A stretch of 64,000 nucleotides of DNA. Source: Ciona intestinalis. Taxonomy: Eukaryota; Chordata; Ascidiacea; Phlebobranchia; Cionidae. The notes below the pieces were generated by a model. The model saw only the letters and a list, made by a program, of their open reading frames with translations, searched no databases and was not told the DNA's origin. Each line of letters begins with the position of its first letter. The first letter of the stretch is position 1. The DNA lies in NCBI RefSeq assembly GCF_000224145.3, contig NC_020176.2, positions 2,664,348 through 2,728,347 on the forward strand. Reading direction: 5' to 3'. The position numbers and the translations under genes are program-made. Positions 34,321-45,912 of the stretch are shown here, in pieces.

Positions 34321-35362
34321 CGTGGTCACATGACGTATGACGTCTTTGGCAAACAGTAGCTATCGATCCTGACAAACAGTTACGCGATAATGTTTCATAT
34401 TTCTGCTTCTGTTTGGGAAATTTCTTCAGCAAACGTTGCTAAAGTAATTACCCATTGATTTTTAAAGCGCCTGTCTGGTTTTTGTTGCCCAGGTTGGCAA
34501 AACACTGTGTTCTCATGTATTTATGGCCGCAGGTTATTGCGGCTCTTTCAGCAATCACTTCGCGTTGCTACTTTGCGTTAATTTATTCCTTTCCGATGTT
34601 TCACAAATGAAATCTGTGTTGAGACACTTTGTACTACGATTTCATACTGTTATGTTACAGCCAATTATGTAGTACTTCTCCTAAGCTTAAAATCCGAAAT
34701 TGCTGTTTTAATTCCGTGTACAACTTTTCGCTGTGCTCTGTGTGATTCAGTATAACATGCAATACACGAATATGCCGCCTTAAAGTTGTATAACATGTTA
34801 ACACAAGATGTGTTCAATACCCCGTTCTTAGAAACGGGCAGTGGAATTTGTTAATCGCTAGAAGAGCTCGCTGTCAGTGCCGTGTGTTCAACACTGAACC
34901 TATAATCTACTTTGCGGTTTCTGTTCGTAGCCCTTAGCAGCCTGACAGCAAGCAGAAAATGCTTTTACGAGACGTGTTCATGCTGTACTTGGCAGTGGTG
35001 TTTACACAGCCCCAACTCCAAATATGAGTTTGCAAATCATGCTCTATTGAAGCTGATTAAGAAAAGTTTGACCTATAGACCTAATACTTTTAAAAATTAA
35101 GATTATTGTTTTGTTAGGAAAGATTTATTAAAAAAATGATGTAATTTATACTTTTAATTACATTCTCAATTTAATGTGAACCTATTGTCTACATAAAAAA
35201 CATAGATTTTTTTGTGACTGTGTGATTGTACCTTTATTTTCACAATCAATACGCCACAATGTATACTTACAAATCACACTCTGTTACAAACAGACTCTGT
35301 TACAAATGACTCGATGGCGTGCCAAAGAATATAGTGCTCAGAATACGAAGTGGTTCGCGGCA
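34321..35362. other. Spacer between RHOU-type gene and tRNA
   Basis: I see no gene, transposon copy or array in this stretch. Confidence 0.35.
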
Positions 35363-35434
35363 GCCGCTATAGCTCAGTGGTAGAGCACTGGTCTCGTAAA
35401 CCAGGGGTCGTGAGTTCAAACCTCACTGGTGGCA
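35363..35434 (+). tRNA. tRNA-Thr (anticodon CGT)
   Basis: All arms fold: acceptor GCCGCTA with TGGTGGC (two G-T wobbles), D arm GCTC/GAGC, anticodon stem CTGGT/ACCAG with loop CTCGTAA (anticodon CGT, reads ACG), T arm GTGAG/CTCAC with TTCAAAC. It is 72 nt with discriminator A, no intron, no encoded CCA. The A box and the B box (GAGTTCAAACCTC) are intact, and TTTT follows at 35441 as a Pol III stop. It looks functional and not SINE-derived. Confidence 0.95.
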
Positions 35435-35440
35435 CTGTTA

Positions 35441-35444
35441 TTTT
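35441..35444 (+). terminator. Pol III terminator of tRNA-Thr
   Basis: First T-run (TTTT) 6 bases after the tRNA. Confidence 0.6.
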
Positions 35445-35814
35445 ATTTTATTTTATTTAAACATTGCTTACGTTATTCATTACTGCCACAAAGGGACGGA
35501 ATAAAATTTTGCAAATGTTATAATTTAGAATATTATCATTTAGTTTCGCTTTGTGTAGGTTTGGGTATTTTTTTTTGTTTTAGCAAAGTTATCGTAATAC
35601 ATTTTCGACAAAACATGGACATAAATAGACCAACCGTAGACAAAACGGTACAACCTAAAACCTTTACCCTGCCCCCCGCCTTACATAAAACCTACCCCCT
35701 GCCGAATTTTTCCTTTGAGAGAAACTTTTTTTCGTGTACAAACCTTTTTTCCATCGTTTCAATTTGATTGTTGCAGTGATTACTATCTTTCGTCTGCGAC
35801 GTATAATAGTATAT

Positions 35815-36657
35815 AGAGTAGACTGTAGAAGTAATGTTTTTACTCGGTATCAGCAGGCTAGGCAGGGTAAAAGTGTAATATTTTTGCTCGGTACCAGGAG
35901 GTAGGCAGTGTAGAAATGTAATGTTTCACTCGGCACCAGGGGGGTAAACAGTGTAAAATATTATGATTGTACTTGATACCAGAGGGTAGGCAGTGTACAA
36001 ATGTAATGTAATGTTTTTCCTCCGTATCAGGGGCTATGCAGTGAAGAAATGTAATGTTTTTACTTGGTACGAGGGGGTAGTTAGTGTAAAAATTTGCTCG
36101 GTACCAGGGTGTAGTCAGCGAAAAATCTTATGATTGTACTCGGTACCAAGGGGGTAGGCAGTGTAGAAATGTAATGTTTTTACGCTGTATCAGTATCAGG
36201 GGGGCTAGGCAGTATAGAAATGTAAAGTTTTACTTGGTACCTAGGGGTAGGGGGTAATCAGTGTACAAATTTTATGATTGTACTCAGTACTAGGAGAGTA
36301 GGAAGTGTAGAAATGTAATGTTTTTACTCGGCACCAGAAAGGTAGACACTGGGCAGGGCAGAAATGTAATGTTTAACTCAGTATCGAAGGGGTAGGCAGT
36401 ATAAAAATATTATGATTGTACTCGGTACCAAGGGGGTAGGCAGTGTAAAAATGTAATGATTTTCCTTGCGGTACCATGGGGTAGGCAGTGTAGAAACGTA
36501 ATGTTTTTACTCAGAACCAGGGGGGTAAGCACTGGGCAGGGTAGAAATGAGATGTTTTTACTCAGTATTAGAGGAGTAGGCAGTGTAAAAATGTAATAAT
36601 TTTGCCAGGTACCAGGAGTAGGCAGTGTAGAAAAGGAATGATGTACTCGCTATCGAG
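35815..36657 (+). repeat. Minisatellite, about 55-60 bp unit
   Basis: Many diverged units containing GTAGAAATGTAATGTTTTTA, then CTCGGTACCAGGGGG and GTAGGCAGTG. It runs into the 1-kb gap, so the true length is unknown. Confidence 0.85.
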
Positions 36658-37657
36658 NNNNNNNNNNNNNNNNNNNNNNNNNNNNNNNNNNNNNNNNNNN
36701 NNNNNNNNNNNNNNNNNNNNNNNNNNNNNNNNNNNNNNNNNNNNNNNNNNNNNNNNNNNNNNNNNNNNNNNNNNNNNNNNNNNNNNNNNNNNNNNNNNNN
36801 NNNNNNNNNNNNNNNNNNNNNNNNNNNNNNNNNNNNNNNNNNNNNNNNNNNNNNNNNNNNNNNNNNNNNNNNNNNNNNNNNNNNNNNNNNNNNNNNNNNN
36901 NNNNNNNNNNNNNNNNNNNNNNNNNNNNNNNNNNNNNNNNNNNNNNNNNNNNNNNNNNNNNNNNNNNNNNNNNNNNNNNNNNNNNNNNNNNNNNNNNNNN
37001 NNNNNNNNNNNNNNNNNNNNNNNNNNNNNNNNNNNNNNNNNNNNNNNNNNNNNNNNNNNNNNNNNNNNNNNNNNNNNNNNNNNNNNNNNNNNNNNNNNNN
37101 NNNNNNNNNNNNNNNNNNNNNNNNNNNNNNNNNNNNNNNNNNNNNNNNNNNNNNNNNNNNNNNNNNNNNNNNNNNNNNNNNNNNNNNNNNNNNNNNNNNN
37201 NNNNNNNNNNNNNNNNNNNNNNNNNNNNNNNNNNNNNNNNNNNNNNNNNNNNNNNNNNNNNNNNNNNNNNNNNNNNNNNNNNNNNNNNNNNNNNNNNNNN
37301 NNNNNNNNNNNNNNNNNNNNNNNNNNNNNNNNNNNNNNNNNNNNNNNNNNNNNNNNNNNNNNNNNNNNNNNNNNNNNNNNNNNNNNNNNNNNNNNNNNNN
37401 NNNNNNNNNNNNNNNNNNNNNNNNNNNNNNNNNNNNNNNNNNNNNNNNNNNNNNNNNNNNNNNNNNNNNNNNNNNNNNNNNNNNNNNNNNNNNNNNNNNN
37501 NNNNNNNNNNNNNNNNNNNNNNNNNNNNNNNNNNNNNNNNNNNNNNNNNNNNNNNNNNNNNNNNNNNNNNNNNNNNNNNNNNNNNNNNNNNNNNNNNNNN
37601 NNNNNNNNNNNNNNNNNNNNNNNNNNNNNNNNNNNNNNNNNNNNNNNNNNNNNNNNN
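36658..37657. other. Assembly gap, 1000 N
   Basis: The round size suggests an estimated gap. It removes the 3' part of the CACHD1-type gene and the end of the minisatellite. Confidence 0.99.
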
Positions 37658-40600
37658 AGACACCAAAATGTAAACCACCAGAACTCTCAGCAATATGGCT
37701 CCTATTGATTAAATAACTTTCCCTGCAATTATAAAATACAAAGAGTATAGAACTTAAATATAATAGGGTGGGGAAACACGTTCCATTTTTTATTATTATA
37801 CAAAGTTTTATAACTGTATCCTTGCAACATTAAAAGAGTGTTCTTAATTGTTAAATAAACTATTACATATTATGAGAATTTGTGTGTTAACTCTACCTAA
37901 CTTAACCTAGAGTCCTTTAGAAGTTACAGGGTAAACATTTGTAATCCCAAAAACTTAGTGGTGGTTGCTCTAAGGGAATATTTAAAATTTCAGCCATGCA
38001 TAAAAAAATACATTTCCCCCCCGAGTAACAAGCTAATTATTATGGAAATGTAGAAATTCGTAACTGGGCACTAGGTGTATGAAAATCTTTATTAAAAATA
38101 TACATATAGTAGGGTGTGGAGAGATAGGACCTCTTTTCAATCTATTTTCTCGCCCCAATCGATCAAAAACAAATAATATTTAAAGAATTATAAAATCCTA
38201 TTTTTACCACTCTCATAGACTGTTTTTAGTTGTTTAAAAAACAATCAGGATATTTGGATATTAAGTACTAATGGTGTCCCGTCTCCCCCCACCCTACTAT
38301 ATTCATTGTTTTAAACAAAATATAAAAGTTTGCCAACCTGAAAGCTAAAGCTGCCACATCAATACATTGTTGTCGAACCAAAATCTTTTTATTGATGAGT
38401 ATGGAAGCTACATTGGGATGTCCATGAATAAGATGGTAGTTGGAATTCCTAGCAAGTTCCACTGCATTTACCTCCATTGATACAAGTGGGTGATCATAAA
38501 TAACATAACCTGTGTGTGAATGTATAGTAGGGTAAGATAGGACACCTCCAGCACATAATATCCAAATATTCAGATTGTGTGCAGTCTATGAGAGTCATAA
38601 GCATACGGTTTAATAATTTATTGAATGTTCTTTGTTTACTACCAAATGGGACTAGAAAATAGAATAAAAAGGTGCCCAATCTTCCCCCACTCTAATATAT
38701 AAAGAATTGAAAATACCACGATTTCAACAAAAAAATGAAATACTATGATTTTAATAAAAAATAAAAAGGTAAAATTACTATGATTTAAATAAAAAACCCA
38801 GCAGCATACAGAAAAACAATCACTTATAAATTTACATACATGGTAACTTGTAAGCTGGCATGAGGTGTATAAAACAGAACATCCGTCTTATAACAACTAT
38901 CGTTTTCAACAAGAAAAATCAAGTTAGATTAAAAAATTACTCTTAAAGCTCATATTATTTTATTTGAATGTAACTTACTTTATTTTCGGTGGCCGGAAAT
39001 TGACAGTCGTTATTACATGGTTGTTTAAATACCTCATGCCAGCTTACAAGTTACCATGTATGTTACTTTGTAGCATTGTAGGTGATTATTATTAATTTTT
39101 TTTAATGTATCTACCTGATGTATCTACCACAATACAATAACCAGCCCCACTTGAACATTCCGGTACGGCTTGAAATAAAAGACTTTCAAAATACCGGAGT
39201 GAAATATCAGCACCCATGACCCCTAATACATGGGGCAGGTGATTCATATTGTGTGAATGGTTAAGTATGGGTTCCACTATAGCTCTACTTATGGTCACAA
39301 TAATGTTACCGGTGCTGGCATCAGTGTATGGAGGGGATATGGCAGCTAACATGTCATCAGGATTAAACTGAAATTAAAAGATTATATATATATAAACCAA
39401 TGTAACTTGTAACATATATTTAAATGAATAAACCTTATGTTATACTGAAAAATTGCAATAAAATCTGTATATTAAACATTGTTTTAAAAAAAATTTGAAC
39501 TACTGTATTCGATTCTTTAAGTTAAAATAAAAAATTACGAAAAAAACTTTCTATTAATGAGTTTTTTTCTAAAAAAATTATTCTTACCACGAAGTTGTGG
39601 TTGTTGTATTCTTCCATTAAAAGTCCAATTGCCAAGTCATACCAAGGTCTGTGTGTTGGTTCGTACAATTTATTCATTTGTACACCAGGTAGGATACGAA
39701 ACATTCCACTTTCAGATGCAAAGTACCTCCATATTATGTGTTTATCTGGGTGGTTAAATGTGGATTGCATCCAAATTTTATCTAGAACCCATGACACCAA
39801 TACATTTGAACGAATGGATGATTTAAGTTGAGTGGCAGGTGAACCAAAGTAGTCACCGGTTAAAATAAAATGCTGGTAGCTGAAAAGTAAAATTCTTTAT
39901 GTTAAAAAGTTAACAAATGATTTAACTGATTTATTTTTTAGATATTTTATTTATTTGGATGGGGTCCTACAGAGTGGTACGCCACAGGACCTAAGATTTA
40001 GGCCAGAGTTGGCACACTACCCAACACCCTGAAGGTTACAACCCATTTAGTAGAGAATGTATGATAAGTGACACTTTAAATTTTTTTAATACATTTTATA
40101 TTATTATTACAACCAAACCACAGCGCCAGACATTTACTGTGGTTATTTCTTAATAAAAAGCAATTAAAAAAATAAATGTTATAGAAATCAAAATTACACA
40201 GAATAAAACAACTCAAAACAAAATAAACAGAAATGGAAAACTACCTCTGCATTGTTGCTGTTGACTCCGGGTATTCTAAATAGCTTCCACTATCCACAAA
40301 TGCAGATGGAGCAAATACAACACTGCTTTTGTTAGGAGTGATCATCTGTGTGGATACGATAGAGTGCCCGCTTGGTGGTACGAGATCAAACCTGAAATAT
40401 AGAATGTAGCTTAAACCGATTAATGTAACTTGCTTTATTCCTGAGAGGCCGGAAAATGACAGTTGATTACATGAGTGTTCTGTTTCATACACCTCGTGCC
40501 ACCTCAAAGTTACCATGTATGTTACTTTGTGGGTGATTATTTTTTAGATTTTTTGTACAAACCTGTGGTATAAGAAAGTGAAGTCCGGTGGAACTTGTTG

Positions 40601-43600
40601 AGGGGCAAGATCAGTAAACGATGTTACGTTGACTCCCATCACAACGCATAAAATAAACTTTGTTTTTTTTACAATTGAGCAAGATAATGATGATATAACA
40701 TTGTGGAGCATAACGTCTTTGTGACCCTAATGAAACAGAACTATTATTCAAAATAAATATAGAATTATATGATAGTTAAAGTAACTTGATTTATCCATAT
40801 GTGGTCTGAAAATGACAGCCGTTATAACAATTGTTCTGTTATCTGTTTCATAGACCTCATGCCCACTTGCGAGTTTTACTTGGGTTTTAATACATTATGT
40901 TTTTGCGGAGAAAAATTATGTTATGTTTTACACACACCAGTACTCACTGTAGGAAGCATATGCGTCATGTTAAACACTCCATAGTAAACCTCGTCAACGC
41001 CCCCACTTCCTTCTACTTTATTATTACTGACATCATTAAGTATTGAGTGGAGAAACTTAAGAACTTCTGGGCTTCTTTCAAAGGCTTCAATGCCTGGGTA
41101 AAGTTTTATTGGTAAATATGACTAGGCCTATATGAATAAATAAATGTAACTTTTGTTAATAACAGTTGTTAAACACGGGTGTTCTGTTCCATACACCTCG
41201 TGTCAGCTTACAAGTTACCAAGTATGTTACTTTGTGAGTGATTATTATTTTTCAACCACTGGGTTGAAGCAATTTATTTATATTTACCAGTAATAACTGT
41301 ATCATCACTGACTGCAGAAGGTGCTGGTAGCAGAGGATGCATTAGGACCTTGCCATCTAAGCTTAGTAAGAACGCATATCCAATATTTGCTCCAATGCTA
41401 AAGTAAGTAACATCCGCTACCAGTTCATGCATGGTGAGGTCTACACCAACAACACCTACCAAAGTCCCTGTAGGGGAGGAATAAAAATATATTTAATACT
41501 TAGTGAATGATTGTAGCTTATATTCTTACATTGGTATGGGAAACAATGACAATATGAATTGGAATAACCTATAGGGAAACACTAACAATTTTCGCTAAGT
41601 GTCAACAACGAGCCTTAAACACATACCCTTGGGTCTATAGGCGGGTGATCCAACTATTTAAAATGCATGGACTAGGAAGACATGCCTGTTTACCTTGCCA
41701 TCTAATGTTTGCGCCTATGGCTCTAACTACTGTGCCGATAAACAGTTAAGTTAAACTAAGTAACTTACCATCAATAATCACAGTTGAAGCAGCGGTCATC
41801 ACCATGCCTAGACCACCTGCATCAAAATAAGGGACACTCCAAACAACAGAATCGCCTGTTGAAGCAACATTATTCTTATGGTGGGAGAAGAAACTGTAGT
41901 ATGAGCCCATAGCTGAACGTAGGTGTTTCGTTTCAACTACTTTATGAAAGACCCCCGGAACAGGAGGGTCACATTCCTCACAAATGGAAGGGTTTATTTT
42001 CAAACCATGAAAAGTGAAATTTTGAGATGCCATTAATTTGAGTGCTGGACCAAAAGTTCCTTTTCCAAGTTCATAGCATAGTAGGACGACGCTGTTTTGC
42101 ATGGCTAAGTTTCGAAGCTTGATTAATTTGAAAATACGAAATGGTGAATCGGAAGGGACTCCGTCGGAAAGAAATAATATTACTCGATCGCGAGATTTGG
42201 CCACTTTGTCTTTTGTAAAACTGCATAAAATTGTAAAAGATTTTAATACTTTGTTTAAACAGAACTAATGACATATTTTAAATCTAGAAATACAATATCA
42301 ATAAAATAAATAAATATATATATATATATAAATATATATATAAAAAACAGTTAGGTATAGTCAGCAAGGAATAAGTTAACACCTTAACTTGAGTACATTG
42401 AATTGTCTAGAAAAGTGACTTATTTTGGAACAACTAATATATTGTATATTAAATTAACTAAAGATTTTTAAATAACAAGAATACAAAATAGCATAAACAT
42501 ATAAACAATAATAACAAAGTTACCAATATATACCTGTTTGACGAATTTATTAAATCCCACTTGTAGGCACTTTCCAAAAAATCAAATGAGAGTTTCAATG
42601 CAGTCACATAGTATGTGTCGCCGTGGGGTTTTATCTGTTTAACTAGGCCAACCAAGTGGTGTATATTGTGTGGTGTTGCACTAGCCATCATATTGTTAAA
42701 GCAGAGAGATGACCTAAGAACAAAATGTGTAGAAAAAAATTTAGGTTGATGTATGAATAAATGAATGAACTAATGTATCAGTTGTCCTTGAAATAATGTA
42801 TCAAAAGAGCATCATTTGTCTCAGGTAACACTCTGGTCTCTGGGTGTTATGTTTCACACATCTAGAAATTGTGCCCATGTACAAGTTACCATATATCTAT
42901 GTAACTTTGTAAGTTAATATAATGGCGAAATTTTTGACTGACAAATTAGACAACCGTATGGGACCACTGGGTTAGAGCCATTGATGTTCATCTTGCCCAA
43001 GCAAACATCTTGCCCAAGGAAACACACACCCACAATGGTAGTAGTGATGAGCCTCTAACCCGTAACCTCTGGGCTAGAGCCAGGCATGCTAACCACTACG
43101 CTATGGCACCCATTCAATTTTTTACTTAAGCACTTTAACCTAAGTAACATACCTGTAAGCAGCAGGTACATAAAACAGTACACCCATGTTATAAGTACTG
43201 TCATTGCCCCGCCGCGCAAGGGTTACTAAGTTACATTTATTCATACCTAGTAGGCTGAGCTGATGCTTTCATACAGTGCACTGCGCCAAGTGATTTTGCA
43301 TCATCTGAAAAAGTTATCACAGTAACACGATCATTAGGACTCAGTGTGTTTAGGACAGTTGTTGCTGCGTCAATTGCTGCTCCAATTCTGTTATTAATAA
43401 TCATAGATCCAGATACATCTATGGCGATAATCACATCTTTGGGTTTTGGGGTGCTAGCTTGGACATTACTACAAAAATAAAATACATTTTATAAGTAAAA
43501 GTTGTTTACAATTTAGAATAAAATGCTGCTTATAATAAAATTGTATGATATATATATATATATACATTAAGTTTGCATTTCGCAATGCAAACTTTGAACT

Positions 43601-44662
43601 AAAGAGTAAGTTCTTTTTATTTGGAATTTTATTATTAACAAAAAGCATTTGGTATGCAAAGATTAAATTGGATGACCTCTATCACAGAGAGTCAAGTTAG
43701 TTCGACAATCTAGAACATGGTTAATAATAAATTTAATATAAATTATTTATGAATTGAATCTACCATGGTCTGTAACGATTGTCATATGAACTGTTGCAGG
43801 ATGAAATGTGACTTGCAGGAAATTGGGTGAAAACACCAAATTCGCTTCCAAAGTATTGCCATTTTAATCCTGGATGCAGATCCTTGTTCCTCTGCGCTGC
43901 ACGGAGGAAATTGTTTGTTGGAGTTTGATCTTTTTTCGATGCAGTGAGAGACTCAATGCTACATAATGTGCCATGGTTCACCTGGAAATAAAAAATATAT
44001 CTAGTAATTTTTTTTTTCACTATTCTATATGGAAGGGTTATACAGTGGGGCATGCAAGGAAGGGTTATACAGTGGGGCAAATTAGAATTGATATTATAAT
44101 TGATATTTTGGAAAACAAAATTGTAAAATGTTAACAGGCCTAGTTGAATAGTACTGCGCTGTTACCTAAACAAATTGAATGTTTACATAACGGTAGCAAG
44201 GGACGTCTGCATAACTCGCGGCACCGATGGCTAAATACGTGGAAATTTTACGCAATTTATGTTTACCTTCAAGTCAGAGGGTCCAGGTTCTGGTATTTCG
44301 CAGCATTTGTTCCATAGTTTCCATGATTTGGCAACGTATCCTGCCCGGATTTCTTTCTGGAGCCTTAAAACGGCATCGGCACGATCCCGAAACTTAACGC
44401 TGATGCTGTCTGCAACGTCGGTTACGATGGTACGGCTGTCAAGTGAAACTGTTTGAAAGTTCGCGGAGTCGCTGATGTGTTGCTGGAACGTTGATACTCC
44501 TAGTACGTCGTCACGTATATGTTTTATTGACTGCCGTATGTGCTCTGTACTGTCGAAACTTAGCTCACCAAAACACCAGTTATGCAAAAATACCAACAGC
44601 ACGACACAATATATGATAAAGGAATGACCCTTTATCTTTGCTCTATACATTTTGCTGCACAT
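37658..44662 (-). CDS. CACHD1: CACHD1-type VWA and Cache domain protein, 3' end in gap
   Basis: Extracellular membrane protein related to the alpha2-delta subunits of voltage-gated calcium channels. Exons in transcript order: 44662-44267, 43981-43764, 43468-43247, 42713-42534, 42220-41769, 41467-41288, 41093-40948, 40726-40563, 40391-40245, 39879-39588, 39367-39115, 38509-38338, and a 13th from 37722 into the gap at 37658; all phases agree (about 960 residues). A signal peptide (hydrophobic run near residues 14-30) is followed by the alpha2-delta N-terminal region with PGLKWQYFGSEFGVFTQFP, very close to vertebrate CACHD1. Then comes a VWA domain with a complete MIDAS DVSGS (222-226), then two Cache modules (GVVGVDLTMHEL; RPWYDLAIG; GVMGADISLRYFE). 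The C-terminal roughly 300 residues with the expected membrane segment are missing. ATG 44650 is an alternative start. Confidence 0.9.
37760..37877 (+). mobile_element. MITE-A left half
   Basis: Left end TATAATAGGGTGGGG and the first half of the interior; the right end is missing. Lies in CACHD1 intron 12, about 40 bp from exon 13. Confidence 0.65.
38105..38301 (+). mobile_element. MITE-A copy, full length
   Basis: Ends TATAGTAGGGTGTGGAGAG and CCCCCCACCCTACTATA. It lies 36 bp from the donor edge of CACHD1 exon 12 and is opposite in orientation to the copy at 38523-38699. Confidence 0.88.
38523..38699 (-). mobile_element. MITE-A copy, full length
   Basis: Ends TATAGTAGGGTAAGATAGGA and TTCCCCCACTCTAATATA. 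It begins 13 bp from the acceptor edge of CACHD1 exon 12. Confidence 0.88.
38826..39100. mobile_element. Two facing SINE-B fragments in CACHD1 intron 11
   Basis: A plus-oriented fragment (38826-38930: ACATGGTAACTTGTAAGC, then GAGGTGTA) and a minus-oriented one (about 38965-39095: CCAGCTTACAAGTTACCATG) face each other and could pair. Confidence 0.65.
40420..40545 (-). mobile_element. SINE-B fragment in CACHD1 intron 8
   Basis: Body-to-tail portion (TACACCTCGTGCCACC, AAGTTACCATGTATGTTAC) in the direction of the gene; fills most of a 171-bp intron. Confidence 0.7.
40775..40880 (-). mobile_element. SINE-B fragment in CACHD1 intron 7
   Basis: TCTGAAAATGACAGCCGTTA and CATAGACCTCATGCCC identify the family; half of a 221-bp intron. 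Confidence 0.6.
41125..41250 (-). mobile_element. SINE-B fragment in CACHD1 intron 6
   Basis: AATAAATAAATGTAAC tail, ACACGGGTGTTCTGTTCC and CACCTCGTGTCAGC blocks; fills most of a 194-bp intron. Confidence 0.7.
42751..43111 (-). mobile_element. SINE-B, near full-length reference copy
   Basis: On the minus strand it begins with a tRNA-like head (GGTGCCATAGCGTAGTGG, A-box-like TAGCATGCCTGGC, B-box-like GAGGTTACGGGTTAGAGGC). It continues through a CATTGTGGGTGTGTG block and a CTTGGGCAAGATG block, then the AAGTTACATA/GGTAACTTGT body, and ends in a tail of repeated ATTCAT-type units. This is the architecture of a tRNA-derived SINE. It occupies CACHD1 intron 3. Confidence 0.8.
43142..43246 (+). mobile_element. 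SINE-B fragment at a CACHD1 splice donor
   Basis: Plus-oriented body and tail; the tail TTACATTTATTCATAC ends on the exon 3 edge, so the donor GTATGA and the following bases on the minus strand match the end of the SINE. Confidence 0.7.
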
Positions 44663-45472
44663 TTGCAACTCATTTTAAAGGGCTAATCGAAATGCAATTA
44701 GCATAACCTGCTTTTAAATGAGATTACCCAACCTTTTACAAGCAGTAGCCTACATGTGTTATTTAAAAGTAGCCAACGCTTAAACAAGAGTCACGAATTT
44801 CGTGCTCCTTGTGTAGTAGCTTCCTACTTCCGTTTCCCCTCGTGCGCTACGTAAGAAATAAACTATTTGTGTTTTGCTGTGATACGTTGACGCAAAATGA
44901 CGTAACGTACGTCACAGTACAATATCTTACGTATTAGCTTTTTTATGGAAAAACTGCTCTGCGTAAAATAACGTCGTATGTCATACTTCTTTAATATACT
45001 ATCTACAGCTGACATTAAACATGTAAATTTAACTAGTAATATTTTAAGCGACCCGTGGTGTATACCGTAGTAACTTCGTTTCTGATATTAAAATTCCTCA
45101 TTTCAAAATCTGCGCAACTGCTACTTTTCTGTAATGTTTGCTTGGTTAAAAAGAAATAAATTTCTAAAACTAAACCACCTTTGCAATCAACGTTTTGACG
45201 CTGGCGTTGGAGGTGCTATTCACGAATGGTATCTCACCCGAAGGAATATTGTCGCACCGGTGTTTTACGCTTTGAGCTAATGCCTCCAAAAGATTAGTTT
45301 TGCTGAAGGCTTACTACAAGCTGAGGAATTTATTACATACCGGTGTCAGAAAAAAGTTAGCATTCAACGAAGCAGCAACTTTTAAATTATTTATTACCAA
45401 GCGACAAATAGGCAAATCAGTGATGTTCGACTACAAAATGCGAAAATAAAACTACGTAAACAAAGTAGGCTG
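44663..45472. other. Promoter-side spacer of the CACHD1-type gene
   Basis: No coding exon. CRE-like TGACGTAA (44898-44905) and ACGTCA (44909-44914) lie about 240 bp upstream of the CACHD1 start, together with a half-site TGACG at 44888-44892. Confidence 0.4.
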
Positions 45473-45657
45473 GGGTAAGATGGGACACCTTTAGCAGATA
45501 ATATCCGAATATCATGATTGTGTTGTAAACAATTAACAACGGTCTATGGAAGTCGTGGGGATATAGTTTTATAATTCTTCGAATGTTCTTTGTTTATGAC
45601 TAAATGGGACGAGAAAGTAGATTTAAAAGGTGTCCCATATTTCCCCAACCCACTGTA
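45473..45657 (-). mobile_element. MITE-A copy, full length
   Basis: Ends GTAGGCTGGGGTAAGATGGG and CCCCAACCCACTGTA, reverse orientation, between the CACHD1 and SLC17 genes. Confidence 0.82.
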
Positions 45658-45912
45658 CTTATAGATAAAAAAATCATATAAGCAACCCCAAAATAGATTA
45701 TATACTCTTGTGTGGTCGTGACTTGTGGAAACATATTTTATTACCTTAGCGTATTAAATTCGTGAATGAGTAAAATTATTGCAGCAACTATACGTTGGTA
45801 TATACTACAAAATAAACGTCATATGAGTTACAATTTTGACATTGATACAGTGGAAAGAGAATGCTCTGAAAGAAATAACAACAACGTTATTATTAATATA
45901 ATTTTGCCTACT

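Noticed and set aside
36602-37708. Long open frames on both strands across 36.6-37.7 kb
   Set aside because: They are made of translated N bases in the assembly gap.
42302-42342. TA-rich stretch in CACHD1 intron 4
   Set aside because: Simple AT dinucleotide microsatellite; no larger structure.
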